Source: Tamaricihabitans halophyticus (lineage in GTDB: Bacteria; Actinomycetota; Actinomycetes; Mycobacteriales; Pseudonocardiaceae). From it: a DNA stretch of 64,000 nt. Location of the stretch: the NCBI RefSeq assembly GCF_004340875.1, contig NZ_SLXQ01000017.1, positions 42,619 through 106,618 on the forward strand, written 5' to 3'. The translations under genes were made by a program, and so were the position numbers. Each line of letters starts with the position of its first letter. Position 1 is the first letter of the stretch. Below the pieces are notes generated by a model. It saw nothing but the letters and a program-made list of their open reading frames with translations. It was not told the origin of the DNA and made no database searches. Positions 27,191 through 40,000 of this stretch are shown piece by piece.

Positions 27191-28183
27191 ATGTTCACAA
27201 GACGTTCAGCACGTTTCGGCGGTGCGCTGTTACTCGCGATCGCCGTGGCCGCGACGGGCTGTGGCACGAGCGAAAGCCAGGACACGGAGGGCGAGACGCG
27301 GGTTTTCGCCGCGGACAACGGCGAGATCACCATCCCCGCTGACCCACAGCGCGTGGTCGCGACCGGGTACGCGGTGCCCGCGCTGATCGAGGCGGACGCT
27401 CCGCTGGTAGGTATCTCCACCTGGAAGCGCGGCCTGCCGATGATGACCAAACAGGACAGGGCCCGCTATGACGAGTTGGAGAAGGTAGCCGGTGAGCAGG
27501 CGACCGAGACCAACTACGAAGCGATCGCGGGTGCCGACCCGGATCTGATCGTGATCGGCGTGCCCCAGCCGGTACTTGGCGATATCGATGTCGAACGCTT
27601 GGAGTCGATTGCCCCGGTGGTTGCCATCGGCCCGACCGTGCCGTCGGCATGGCGGGAGAACACCAAGAAGCAGGCCGATGCGGCCGGCGCGCTGGCGAAG
27701 TTTGACGAAACCAAGTCCGAGTACGAGGGCAAGGCTGAAGAGCTGGCCGGCAAGTATGAGGATGTGCTGCCCGACCTGAAGCTGGCCCACGTCGGTAGTT
27801 ACGGCGAAGTGGACAGTGGCAACTTCCAGCGTGAGTTCAACGATTCCTGGGGTACGAACGTCGCCAACGATATCGGGGCAAACTACTACGGGGAGGTCAA
27901 GGAGAAGGGCGGCGGCTCGCAGGATGTCAGCGAGTACCCCTCGATCGAGGAACTGCCAAGCGCTTTCGCCGAAGCTGACGCGATCACCTACTCGGTAGAA
28001 GCGGATGGCACGCCGCCGCCCGCGGTGCAGTACGTGCTCGATTCGGAGCTATGGAAGGACCTGCCCGCGGTCAAGGCCGATAAGGCCTTCCCGATCCCGC
28101 TTACCGAGGCAGCCACCTACCGGCAGGCCATGCAGGCTCTGGACGCCCTCGACGAGTCACTCGCGCCGCTGTTGGAGAAGTGA
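27191..28183 (+). CDS. Fe(III)-siderophore ABC importer, substrate-binding lipoprotein
   Basis: A 330-residue class III periplasmic-binding protein (FepB/FhuD type). It has a short signal peptide ending at AATGC, a slightly atypical lipobox whose Cys would be lipidated, then PADPQRVVATGY, DPDLIVIG and APVVAIGP strands. It should capture the ferric catecholate outside the membrane. AAAGG precedes the ATG after a 54-bp gap. The end overlaps the first permease (GTGA). Confidence 0.9.
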   Translation: MFTRRSARFGGALLLAIAVAATGCGTSESQDTEGETRVFAADNGEITIPADPQRVVATGYAVPALIEADAPLVGISTWKRGLPMMTKQDRARYDELEKVAGEQATETNYEAIAGADPDLIVIGVPQPVLGDIDVERLESIAPVVAIGPTVPSAWRENTKKQADAAGALAKFDETKSEYEGKAEELAGKYEDVLPDLKLAHVGSYGEVDSGNFQREFNDSWGTNVANDIGANYYGEVKEKGGGSQDVSEYPSIEELPSAFAEADAITYSVEADGTPPPAVQYVLDSELWKDLPAVKADKAFPIPLTEAATYRQAMQALDALDESLAPLLEK

Positions 28184-29196
28184 TTTCGACCGAAACCCGA
28201 CCGGCACCGACGAGCACCGCCCGCTGGCACGTCGCGGTGCTCGTCGGTGGCTTCGCGCTGCTTGCCGCGGTCGCGGTGGTCAGCATCGGGATCGGAGCGC
28301 AGGCGGTGCCCCCGATGGATGTGCTGCGCGCGCTGGTAGCACCGGATGGCAGCGCGAACCAGCTCATCGTGCTCGAGGTACGAGCACCGCGCGCCTTGCT
28401 CGCGATCGGCGTTGGCGCCGCGCTCGGCGTGGCCGGAGTGCTGATCCAGACGTTGTCCCGCAATGCCCTTGCCGAGCCGGGCATCCTCGGGGTGAGTACC
28501 GGGGCCGGCTTCGCGATGACCATCGGCGCGGCGCTCGGGGGGGTCGCCTCGCCAGCCGCTGAACTGCTGGTCGCCACGCTCGGTGCGGCCGGAGCCACGC
28601 TACTGGTGTACGCGGTTGGCCGGACCGCCCCACTGCGGTTGGTGCTTACCGGGGTTGCGTTGAGCGCGGTGCTTTCCGGTATCTCGCTTGGTCTACGGCT
28701 GATGTCTCCGGACGTCTTCGACAAGTACCGCTTCTGGTCGGTCGGCTCGCTCGCCGGCAGGGAGCAGGCGCCTCTGCTGGTGCCGATGCTCGCGATTGGA
28801 CTCGCGTTGGTCGGCGCGCTGCTGCTGAGCCGTTCACTGAACGCGGCCGCGCTCGGTGAGGCGGTGGCTCGCACGCTCGGTGCGAATATCGCCAGGGTCC
28901 GCCTTGCCACACTCGTGCTGATCACCGTGCTCGCTGGTGCCGCGACCGCGGTGGCCGGCCCGATCCTGTTCGTCGGGCTGATCGTGCCGCATGTGGCGCG
29001 GCGCCTGGCGCGTGGTTCGGTGCCGTGGCTCACCGGTTACGCGCTGGTACTCGGTCCGCTGCTGATGCTGCTCGCGGATATCGGTTCCCGAGTGCTGCTG
29101 CCAACCGGCGAAGTACCGGTGGCCATCGTCACCGGATTTCTCGGTGGCCCGATGCTGATCTGGGCGGTCCGCAAGTACGGGGCGGGTTCGCTATGA
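28180..29196 (+). CDS. Fe-siderophore ABC importer permease (FecCD family), first
   Basis: A 338-residue FecCD permease with about ten transmembrane segments. Signature stretches are RAPRALLAIGVGAALGVAG, QTLSRNALAEPGILGVSTGAG and GPILFVGLIVPHVAR, where the last is the ATPase-contact loop region. GTG start overlaps the binding-protein stop. It forms a heterodimer channel with the next gene product. Confidence 0.92.
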   Translation: MISTETRPAPTSTARWHVAVLVGGFALLAAVAVVSIGIGAQAVPPMDVLRALVAPDGSANQLIVLEVRAPRALLAIGVGAALGVAGVLIQTLSRNALAEPGILGVSTGAGFAMTIGAALGGVASPAAELLVATLGAAGATLLVYAVGRTAPLRLVLTGVALSAVLSGISLGLRLMSPDVFDKYRFWSVGSLAGREQAPLLVPMLAIGLALVGALLLSRSLNAAALGEAVARTLGANIARVRLATLVLITVLAGAATAVAGPILFVGLIVPHVARRLARGSVPWLTGYALVLGPLLMLLADIGSRVLLPTGEVPVAIVTGFLGGPMLIWAVRKYGAGSL

Positions 29197-30212
29197 GCGC
29201 GCTGGTGCTGCGAGCCGGTCGGCGATCGTTCCGGGTGGAACGCAGGACGCTGTGGCTTTCGGCGATACTGCTCGGAACCATCCTCGCGCTTGGCTTTGTC
29301 GGGTTGTGTTACGGCGGCGCGACCTGGGCGAGTCCCGGCGAGGTGCTGGCGGCACTGACCGGTGCGGCGGATTCCGTGGTGATCGTCGAGTGGCGACTGC
29401 CACGAGTGGTGGCGGCGATGGTGTTCGGCTGCGCGCTCGGCGCGGCCGGCGCGATTTTCCAGACGCTGACCCGTAATCCGCTCGGCAGCCCGGACGTGAT
29501 CGGTCTGGACGCCGGGGCCTATACGGGTGCCCTGTTCGCGTTCACCGTGCTGGCCGGTACGTCCGGGCAGCTCGCGGTGAGCTCGGTGCTCGGCGGACTT
29601 CTCGTCGCCGCGCTGATCTACCTGCTTTCGCTGTCCAACGGCCTTTCCGGGCTACGCCTCGTGGTGATCGGTATCGCGGTAAACGCGATGTTGCAGGCAC
29701 TGAACTCGTGGATCGTGTTGCGCGCCGACCTCGAGGTCGCGATGGCGGCAGGCGCGTGGAACGCGGGCTCGTTGAACGGGGTGGACTGGGCTGACCTCGT
29801 ACTACCGCTGCCGATTCTGGCTGGCTTGCTCGCCACGTTGCTGGTGTGGTTCCGGCCGATCCAGCAGTCCACACTCGGCGATGCGGTCGCGGCGACCACC
29901 GGTGTCGGTCTTGACCGGCTTCGGTTGATGATGGTGCTGATCGGGGTTGGTTGCACGGCCACGGTGACCGCGGTGGCCGGGCCCATCGCGTTCATCGCAC
30001 TGGCCGCACCGCAGATCGGCCGCCGGCTGGCCCGCACCCCTGGGGTGGCGCTGCTGCCAGCCGCGCTGACCGGCGCGGTACTGCTGCTCACCGCGGATCT
30101 GCTCGCGCAGATGCTGCTTTCGCCCGAATCCCTGCCGGTTGGTGTGGTCACCACGGCCATCGGTGGGTGCTACCTGATCTGGCTGCTCACCCAGGAAGTG
30201 AGGCGACGATGA
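29193..30212 (+). CDS. Fe-siderophore ABC importer permease (FecCD family), second
   Basis: A 339-residue FecCD permease; RLPRVVAAMVFGCALGAAGA, QTLTRNPLGSPDVIGLDAGA and GPIAFIALAAPQIGRR are typical. ATG 29193 overlaps the previous stop; the frame extends upstream but only as a shadow of the first permease. The pair of distinct permeases is the usual arrangement in actinobacterial catecholate uptake loci. Confidence 0.92.
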   Translation: MSALVLRAGRRSFRVERRTLWLSAILLGTILALGFVGLCYGGATWASPGEVLAALTGAADSVVIVEWRLPRVVAAMVFGCALGAAGAIFQTLTRNPLGSPDVIGLDAGAYTGALFAFTVLAGTSGQLAVSSVLGGLLVAALIYLLSLSNGLSGLRLVVIGIAVNAMLQALNSWIVLRADLEVAMAAGAWNAGSLNGVDWADLVLPLPILAGLLATLLVWFRPIQQSTLGDAVAATTGVGLDRLRLMMVLIGVGCTATVTAVAGPIAFIALAAPQIGRRLARTPGVALLPAALTGAVLLLTADLLAQMLLSPESLPVGVVTTAIGGCYLIWLLTQEVRRR

Positions 30213-30997
30213 CCACACGCCTGCGCGCACGGGAACTCACCCTGAGCTACGGGGAACGGGTGGTTTCCACCAAGCTGAGCCTGGACGTGCCGGACGGCGC
30301 GTTCACCGCCATCGTGGGCCCGAACGCCTGCGGGAAGTCGACGCTGTTGCGCGCGTTCGTCCGGCTGCTGCGCCCCGCGGCCGGCACGGTGTCCCTGGAC
30401 GACCAGCAGATCGCCGCGTACGGGTCGAAGGCACTGGCCCGGTCAGTCGGCTTCCTGCCACAGGATCCACTCGCCCCTGATGACATCAAGGTTCGCCAAC
30501 TCGTTGCCAGGGGACGGTTTCCGCACCAGTCCTTGCTTTCCATGTGGTCACAGGAAGACGAGGAGGCGGTCACCGAGGCAATGGAGACCGCCGGTGTCAG
30601 CGAGCTGGCCGACCGGCCGGTGCAGGAGCTCTCCGGTGGCCAGCGGCAGCGCGCCTGGGTGGCGATGGTGCTCGCGCAACGCACGCCCTACCTGTTGCTG
30701 GACGAGCCGACGTCGTTTTTGGACATAACGCACCAGTACCGGCTGTTGACGTTGCTCGCCAGGCTGCGGGACGAGGGGCGCACGGTCGTGGCGGTGCTGC
30801 ACGATATCAACCAGGCTTGCCGGTTCGCCGACCATCTGGTTGCGATGAAGGAAGGCCGGATCATCGCAGAGGGTGCGGCGGCCGACATTGTGGACGCGGC
30901 GCTGCTGAAGGAGGTCTTCGACCTGCCCTGCGTCGTCGTGCCGGATCCGGTTACCGAAACCCCGATGGTCGTACCAACCCACTTCGATGATCCGTAG
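30209..30997 (+). CDS. Fe-siderophore ABC importer ATPase
   Basis: A 262-residue FecE/FepC-type ATPase: Walker A GPNACGKST (Cys at the variable position, common in this subfamily), Q-loop FLPQDP, signature LSGGQRQRAW, Walker B LLLDEPTSFLD and the H-loop VLHDINQ. ATG overlaps the permease stop. It completes a full importer and ends nine bp before the NRPS start, so all may be one transcript from the iron boxes. Confidence 0.95.
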   Translation: MTTRLRARELTLSYGERVVSTKLSLDVPDGAFTAIVGPNACGKSTLLRAFVRLLRPAAGTVSLDDQQIAAYGSKALARSVGFLPQDPLAPDDIKVRQLVARGRFPHQSLLSMWSQEDEEAVTEAMETAGVSELADRPVQELSGGQRQRAWVAMVLAQRTPYLLLDEPTSFLDITHQYRLLTLLARLRDEGRTVVAVLHDINQACRFADHLVAMKEGRIIAEGAAADIVDAALLKEVFDLPCVVVPDPVTETPMVVPTHFDDP

Positions 30998-31006
30998 GAG
31001 TACGCG

Positions 31007-34000
31007 TTGAGTACCGCGCACGTCGAATCGCGCCATTCCACGCATTCCACCGAAACGCTGCTGGCGCTGACCAGCGCTCAGCTTGGCATCTGGAATGCCC
31101 AGCGACTCGAACCGGATTCGCGGTTCTATCTGGTCGGGGATGTAGTGGAGATCTCCGGAACCGAGCCGGTCCAGCTCGACCAGCTTGCCGCGGCCATCCG
31201 GAATACCATCGCCGAAGCGGAAAGCCTGCGACTGCGGGTTTTCGATACGCCGGAAGGGCCGCGCCAGCGGATCAGCACCGAGCCGATACCGGTCCCGGAA
31301 GTCGTGGACCTGCGGGCGGAGCCGGATCCGGCGGCCGCTGCCGAGCGGATCGTCACCGCCGAGCGGCTGCGCGCCGCCGATGCGTGCCGGGAGATGGTGG
31401 ATCGCCAGCTGTACTCCTGCACGATCATCCGGCTGAGCGACAGTGTGGTCTGGTACACCCAGCTCGGTCATCATCTGGTGTTCGACGGCTACACCGCCGC
31501 GATGCTGGCCCGCCGCGCCGCGGCGCACTACACCGCGGCCGTCACCGGTACGCAACCACCGGCCTGCCCGTTCGGCCGCTTCACTGACCTGGTCGAGGCA
31601 GATCAGCAGTACTTGGCCAGTGAACAGTTCACCAAGGACCGGGCGTACTGGCTGGATCGGCTCAGTCCGCTGCCCGAACTCGGCGGGCCCACCGAAACCA
31701 CGACGGGCGCGCCGGAGGCGACGCATACCGCGCGGGCGACGATCGGTGCCGCGGAGCTCGCTCAGCTGCGCCAGGTCGCCGAGGACGCGGGAACCACCTG
31801 GGGTGAGGCGTTGATCGCCTGCTACGCGGCCTTTCTGCACCGGTTGCAGGGACAGACCGATATCGTTTTCGCGCTGCCGCTGATGTGCCGTACCGGCGTT
31901 GCGCTCCGGACCCCCGCGATGGCGGTCAACGTATTGCCCCTGCGGTTGACCGTGCGCGGCGCCGACCGGCTACCCGAACTGAGTCAGCAGGTTGCCACGG
32001 CGTTACGGGAAATGCGTGCGCACCAACGCTATCGCGGGGAGAACCTGCCGCAGGATCTCGCTACCCCGGGTGCGGGCGCACTGCTGCACGGTCGGGGCGT
32101 CAACCTGAAGGCCTTCGACCTCACCATCGATTTCGCCGGCGCCACCGGGATACTGCGCAATGTCGCGGGTGGACCTCCAGAAGATCTCGGGCTGAGCGTA
32201 CTGCCCACCACCGACGGTGGTCTGCTGCTCGGCTTCGAAGTGGACGCGCGCACGCACAGCCGGTCCGATGTGGACCGGCTGTTGACCGCGATGCGTGGCA
32301 TGCTGGCCGAACTGAGCAGCCAGCGAACCCCACCGGTGGGTGCGGTCGAGCTGATCGAACCCGCGCAGCGGGACCGGCTGCTTGCCGAATGGACGGTACC
32401 CGCGCCGGCCGGAACTCCGGTGGACTGGCCGGTAGCACTGGACGAGCTAGCCGCGGCCACACCAGCGCGGACCGCGCTGGTGCACGGCACGGATCGGCTG
32501 AGCACTGGTGAACTTGCCGCACGCGTACACCGGTTGGCCCGGGCGCTGCGGGCCCGATCGATCGGGCCCGACGATGTCGTCGCGCTCGCGTTGCCCCGGT
32601 CCACGGACCTGGTCGTCGCGCTGCTCGCGGTGCTGGACGCGGGCGCCGCGTTCCTACCGCTTGACCTGGCGTATCCCGAGGACCGGTTGCGCGGGCTGCT
32701 GGTTGATGCGCAACCCGCACTGGTGTTGGACACCACCGCGTCGGCAGCGCCGAGCGAAGGCTATGCGCGGCTTACGCTGGATACCGAGCAAACGCACGCG
32801 GAGCTGGCCCAGCTGGCCGACACCCCACTGAGCCAGGCAGAACTGGCCGCGCCCCGGAATCCCGCGCAACTCGCGTACCTGATCTACACCTCGGGTTCGA
32901 CAGGTCGGCCCAAGGGCGTACTCGGCACCACCGGCGGACTCGCGCGACTGTTGCACCATCATCGCGGGACGCTCGTCGCCGAGGCACGGCAGGCGGCCGG
33001 GCGCAGGCTGCGTATCGCGCACACCTATTCGTTCGCCTTCGACTCCGCCTTTGACCAGCTGCAATGGCTGCTCTGCGGGCACGAACTGCACCTCTACGAC
33101 ACCGATCTTGCCCGGGATGCGGACGCACTGCTCGCCGCCTACACGGACGATCGCATCGACGTGGTGGACACTACGCCCTCCATGGCCGCGCCCCTGATCG
33201 AGGCGGGGCTGCTCACCGGGGAACACCGGCCGGCGCTGTTGATCCTTGGTGGCGAAGCCACCCCACCCGCGCTCTGGCGGACAGTGGTGGAATCCGGTGT
33301 AGCAGCGCGGAACATGTACGGCCCTACCGAAGCCACAGTGGACAGCGCAGCCGCCAGGATCGCTGGCGATCACCCAACGATCGGCCAGCCACTGGCTGGC
33401 ACCAGGGCCTACGTGCTGGACAACGCGTTGCGGCCGGTAGCACCTGGCGCGGTTGGCGAGCTGTATCTCGCGGGGCCGCAGCTGACCCGTGGTTACCTGC
33501 GCCGCAGGGCGAGCACCGCGGAGCGCTTCGTCGCCGATCCGTTCGCCGGTGCGGGCGAACGGATGTACCGGACTGGCGATCTGGCGCGCTGGATACCCGA
33601 TCGTGGGCTGGATTATCTCGGTCGCGCCGATGATCAGGTGAAGATTCGGGGCCACCGGGTGGAACTCGGCGAGGTGGAAGCCGCCCTCGGCACACTGCCT
33701 GGTGTGCGCGCGGCCGCCGCGGTGATCCGTACCGAGGCTGGCCCGGCCAGGTTGGTCGGCTACGTGGTTGCGAGTGACGACACCCTGACGCCCGAATCGG
33801 TACGCGGCGCGCTCGCCGAACGGCTGCCGGAACAGCTGGTGCCCTCCGTGGTGGTGCTGCTCGGCGAGTTACCACGAACCAGCAACGGGAAACTGGACCG
33901 CGCCGCGTTACCTGCCCCACAAGCAAGAACAGCGGGCAGGACGGCCAGCACCGAGCGGGAACGGCTGCTGTGCGCTGCCGTTGCCGAAGTGTTCGAGGTC

Positions 34001-37000
34001 GACGAGGTCAGCGTGGATGCGGACTTCTTCGGCCTTGGCGGGGACAGCATCAGCGCGATCGGGGTGAGCAGCCGGCTACGCGCCCACGGTTTGGAGCTGC
34101 GTCCACGGGAACTGCTCGCTGGCCGAACCTTCGCGGCGCTTGCGGAAACCCTGACCGAGACGGCCGGCACGGTAGCCAAGGACGAACCGGTTGGCATGGT
34201 GCCCGCGCCGCCCATCGTGCGCGGCTTGCTGGATCCGCATCCGGAGCTGGCGCGGATCGCCGGTTATGCACAATGGACCGCGCTCAGCGTGACGGAGCCG
34301 CTTTCCCTGCCTGCCTTGCTCGCGGGCGTGCGTGCCGTACTCGAACGGCATGCCGCGCTGCGGCTCCGGTTGACCCCGGAGCGGCAACTCGTGATTGATC
34401 CGCGGGCCACGCCGGACCGGATGGTCAGCGAGCACCAACTGCCGGATGCCGGCGCGCCCGAGCCTGCTCAGCTCGCCGTGGACCTTGCGGCCGAGCTTGA
34501 TCCGGTTTCCGGGGATATGCTGCGGATCGCGTTGATCCGAACCGGACAGTCCGAGCCGGACCGGCTGCTGGTTCTCGCGCATCACCTGGTGATCGACGGG
34601 GTATCCTGGCGGGTGCTGCTGCCGGAGCTGCATGCCGCGTGCTCCGGAACGCTGGCCGAGCAGATGCCGGCAAGCACCTCCTGGCGCCGACATGCGCGGC
34701 TGCTCGCTGAACAGGGCGCTACCGGTGCGCGGCACGCCGAGCGTGCCTTCTGGGCACGGGCACTCGAACCGGCTTGCCGGCCACTTGGCTGCGCCGAGCT
34801 GGACCCGAAGTTGGATACCGGCGGTACCGCGCACAAGTCCGGGACTACGGCCTCTGCCGAGGAGACGGCCGCGCTGTTGCAGACGCTGCCCGGCGCTTAC
34901 CGGGCCGGCGTGGATGAGGTGCTGCTGACCGGGTTGTTGCTCGCACTGCGGTACTGGCAACGGCACGCCAACCGCCCGGCGAACCCAGCCATGGCGGTCA
35001 CCGTCGAAGGGCACGGGCGCGAACAGCTTGCCGAAGATGTGGACCTTTCCGGCACTGTTGGCTGGTTCACCAGTGAATACCCGGTGCGGCTACCGGCCGA
35101 GCAAGTACTCGCCGGTGAGGATCTGCTCGACGCGCTTGCCGGGGGAGCTGCGGTCGGCCGGTTACTGCGAGCCGTCAAGGAGGCGAAGCGGGCGGTGCCG
35201 GACGGCGGGATCGGCTACGGCGTACTGCGTTACCTGGACGCCGAGGCGCCGTTCGCGGCCACGCCGGCACCCGAGGTACTGCTGAACTATCTGGGCCGAT
35301 TCACCGCATTACCTGGCACCGGCTGGCAGCTGTCCGAACGCGACGCGTTCGCCGTGCTCGAACCCGAGGACAAGGCGCTGGAACAGGTGCTCGCGCTGAA
35401 CTGTTTCGTGCACGAGGAAGTAGCCGGTGCGCGGCTTGCCGTGGAGTGGACCGCGGCGGGCCGGCTGCTTGCCGGCGAGACCGTGACCGCCCTGCAACGG
35501 GGTTGGGCGGCCGCACTTGCCGCGCTGACCGCGCATGCGGCGCGCATTGGACCGGATGGCAGTGGCGCCGAATGGGCTGGGCTGAGCCCGGCTGATCTGA
35601 CCATGTCCGGCATCGACCAGTCGAGTCTCGACGCTCTGCAGCGCGACCGGCGGATCGCCGATGTGCTACCAGCGACGGCGTTGCAGGCCGGGTTGACGTT
35701 TCACAGTTTGGTTCGCGGCGAGCAGGACGCCGATGTCTATGTCGTACAGGCGATGACCACGCTGACCGGCGCGCTGGACGCGGACCGGATGGCCGCGGCG
35801 GCCACCGAACTGCTACGCCGGCATCCTGCCTTGCGCATCCATCTGGCGAGCACGTTGGACGATACGGCTGTGCAGGTTGTCCCTGCCGATGTGTGCTTGG
35901 ACTGGCGACAGGTTGACCTTTCCGCTGAACCATCCGAGGAGCGCGCCGCGCGGTGTGCCAACCACGCCCGCGCGGAGCTGACTCGACCGTTCGATCCGAA
36001 CAAGCCACCGCTGATCCGGTTCCTGCTGTGCACCATCACCCCTACCGAGCACCGGCTCGCCATCACCAATCACCACGCGCTGCTTGACGGCTGGTCGATG
36101 CCGCTGGTCGGCCGAACCCTGCTGGCCATCTACGCGGAACTCGGCGGCGGGCCGGCGGCGCCGACCGGGGCTCCACTAACCGGGTACTATCACTGGTTGG
36201 CCAAGCAGGACAGGGAAACCTCGCTCGCCGCCTGGCGGCAAGCACTGGCTGGCGTGGATGATGGCACCCGGCTGGCACCCGCGAGTACCGATCGTGCCGT
36301 CGAACAGCCGGGCCGGATCACTCTCGATCTTGGCCGCGAGTTCAGTGCCCAATTGGGCGACTTCGCGCGATCGCGGGGCTGCACGCTCACCTCGGTGTTG
36401 CAGACGGCCTGGGGCCTGCTACTCGGTCGACTCACCGGGCGGCGCGACGTACTGTTCGGCTGCCCCGTTTCCGGTCGGCCAGCCGAAGTCGCCGGTGTCG
36501 AGTCGATGATCGGTCAGCTGGGGAACACCATTGTGGTTCGGGTGCGCTATGCGCAAGGGGATCCGGTGGACAGCGTGCTTGGCGCGGTGCACGCGCAGAG
36601 CGTCGAGCTGGCCGAACACCACTACGTCGGGCTGCCGGATATCCAGCGGTCGGCAGGGGTTGGCGACCTGTTCGACACGATGCTGGTGATGGAGAACTTC
36701 CCGCTGTCCAATCGAAATCAGGTCAATGTCGAGTCCGGATTGAATCTGTCCGGAGTGGACATAACGGATGCCACGCACTACTCGCTTACGCTGGTAGTCA
36801 TTCCGGGGGAGGAGATAACTCTCGGGTTCGGTTACCAGCCACAGGTGTTCACCGCGGACACCGTGCGCGACTACGCGCGCTGGCTGCGGAACCTACTCGC
36901 CGAGATGATCGCCGACCCCAGCCTGCCAGTCGCTCGACTGCGAACCTTGGACGACACCGAGCGGGCCGGACTGCTGCGCGCGGGAACGGGGAGCGCGCCG

Positions 37001-40000
37001 GCCCGGCCACGAGCCGATCTGCTCACCGAGATCGGCAACTGGGTGCGGGACCGGCCAGACGCGGAAGCGGTGGTCTGTCGCGAGCGCAGCCTGAGCTACG
37101 CCGAACTGGATCGCCTGGCCAATCTTCTTGCCCAGGCGCTACTCGCCAGTGGCGTGCGACCACAACAGCAGGTCGCGGTCCTCCTCGAGCGCGATATCGA
37201 GATGGTGATCGCACTGCTCGGTGTGCTCAAGGCCGGCGCGGTCTACCTGCCCATGGATCTGAGCTATCCGGTCGATCGGCTGGCGTACATGTTCACCGAT
37301 GCCGCGCCAGCTGCCGCGGTAACCAGCGCGGCAGCGCTCGCCGCGCATGGCGATGCGCTTCCGGCCGCGATCCCGGTGCTGCGGCTGGATGATCCGGTGA
37401 CCCTGCGAGAGCCGGCCGAGCGGTGCTACGCCGATCCGGACTGGGCGCGTGCTGAGCTCACCGAGGACGCGCTTGCCTACGTCATCTACACCTCGGGAAC
37501 CACCGGGCGACCGAAGGGCGTCGCGGTGCCGCATCGCGGTTTCCCCGATCTTGCCGCGTTGCTCGACGAGGGTTTCGGTCTCGCCGAGCAGGAACGGTTG
37601 TTGCACTTCGCCTCGCCGGGTTTCGACGTTTCGATCGCGCAGATCCTGCTGCCCCTGCTTGCCGGCGGGACCTGCGTAATCGCGCCGGATGAGGTGCGGG
37701 TGCCCGGCAACGAGCTGCTGGACTACATTGCCGAACATCGGGTGACTTCCGTGAACCTGCTGCCGTCCTTTTTGGCCGCGATGCCCGATGATCGTCCACT
37801 TGATCCTGAGGTCCTGCTGCTGGTCGGCGCGGAACGACTGGATCCCGCGCTGGCCAGCCGATGGGGTGACCGGCGCGGCCTGGTCAACTGTTACGGGCCC
37901 ACCGAAGCCATGATCAACGCGGTTACCTGGCGGTATGCGCCAGACGATCCGGGGCCGTTGCCGATCGGTCGGCCCGACCCGAATATCCGTGCCTATGTAC
38001 TGGATGCTGGGCTACAGCCGGTCGGCGTCGGTATTACCGGCGAGTTGTACCTGAGTGGTTCGAAGCTCGCGCGCGGGTACCTCCGGCAGCCAGGGCTGAC
38101 CGCGCGGTCCTTCCTCGCGGATCCGTTCGGGCCGGCAGGCACCCGGATGTATCGCACCGGTGATCTGGTGAGCTGGCGTCCCGACGGCCAACTTGCCTTC
38201 CTTGGCCGCGCGGACGATCAGGTCAAGCTGCGTGGCTTCCGCATCGAGCTGACCGAGATCGAAACCGTCCTCGGTAGACACCAGGATGTGCGTGGCTGCG
38301 CGGTAATCGTCCGCGAGGACCGGCCAGGCGAGCGGCGGCTGGTCGGCTATCTTGTCCCCGCTGCCGGTGCGCGCCTCGCGCTCGACGAGGTCCGCGAGTA
38401 TCTTGCGCGCGAGCTGCCAGCCCATATGCTGCCCGCCGCACTGGTCGAGTTGCCCGCGTTGCCGCTCGGTCCGAGCGGCAAACTGGACCGCGCCGCGCTG
38501 CCCGTGCCGGACGCGGGTGCCGCGACGCAGGCGCGGGAGCCGGCTACTCCCGCCGAGGCGGTGCTGCTCGCCGTGGTTCGCGCGGTCATGGGCGATGAGC
38601 GGATCAACCTCGATGACACGTTCCTGGACGCTGGTGGCGACAGCATCATGTCGCTGCAGATCGTTTCGCGTGCGCGGCGTGAGGGGCTACAGCTGTCACC
38701 CCGTGATGTTTTCGACGGCGGCACGATAGCCGGGATGGCGGCGCGCGCACAGGAGCGAGCCGGAGGCGAGCAGCAGGTACCGGCCACAGGGGATGCCCCG
38801 CTGACACCGATCATGCGTAACCTGCTGGCTGCTGACTCGATCGACGGGTTCTGCCAGTGGGTGGAGATCTGCGTACCGGCTGGTGGCTCGGTGGCCATCT
38901 GGCAGGCGGTGCTCGACGCGATCCTCGCGAGACACGACGTCCTGCGGGCGCGGCTAGCCGAACCGGACGCGCCGGTGCTGCGCATTCCCGAGCCTGGTGA
39001 GCTGACCGGCGCGCAGGTACTCACCAGGATTGAACTGTCCGAACTCGACAATCCGCGCGCGGTGCTGGACGGCCAGCTGGCCGCCGCGCGCCAGCGGATG
39101 GACGGCTGGACCGGTCCACTGGTGCACGCCATCTGGGCCGATGCGGGCGAACACCGGCCGGGCCGACTCGCGCTGCTCGCTCATCACCTCGTAGTGGACG
39201 GCGTTTCCTGGCGGATCCTGCTGGATGATGTGGCGCGCGCCTATGCCAGCGCGACCGTAACCGGATCCGGTCGGGTGGAGGTGCCGGAGCTGCCCAGGTA
39301 CGGGCAGTCCTTCCTTGGCTGGGCGCGGTCGCTGCGCGCGGCCGAGCCGGCGCGCCGGAACGAACTGGCGCACTGGCGACAGGTACTTTCCGGCCAGGGT
39401 GCGCACGGTCACGTGGAGCTTGATCCGGTCAGGGACACCGCTGCTACCGCACTGCACCAGGAGCTCTGGCTGGACGCGGCGAACACGCATACGCTGCTCA
39501 CCACGCTGCCATCGGCCTATCACGCCACGCCGGACGCGATCGCGCTCACGGCGCTGACCATGGCGGTACGGGATTGGCTGGACGACGAGCCGGAACTGTT
39601 GGTAGCACTGGAAAGCCATGGACGCCCGCCGCATACCCCGGACCTTGCCGAACCGGTCGATCTGGCGCAGACCGTCGGCTGGTTCACCGCGATGTACCCC
39701 GCCAGGCTGGTACTGCCGGCCGGGGCACTGTCGGCCGCGCTGAAAGCGGTGAAGGAGCAGTTGCACGCGCACGGCGACGGGCTGGGTTACGGAATACTCG
39801 CCGGTGCGGCGGACCGGCCGCTCGATGGCCTCGCGCAACCGTGGCTGAGCTGGAACTACCTCGGCCGGTTCGCTGGCGCTCCGGAGAAGACAACGCCTTG
39901 GCAGCCGGCGCCGGACGCAGATCCACTCGGGTCCGGATCCGATGAACTGCCGCTACCGCATCCGTTGATGATCAACGCCTTGGTACGCGACAACGGTGCC

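Noticed and set aside
30548..31840. 430-codon minus-strand frame opposite the ABC ATPase and NRPS start
   Set aside because: It overlaps Walker motifs and C-domain coding on the plus strand and has no motif of its own.
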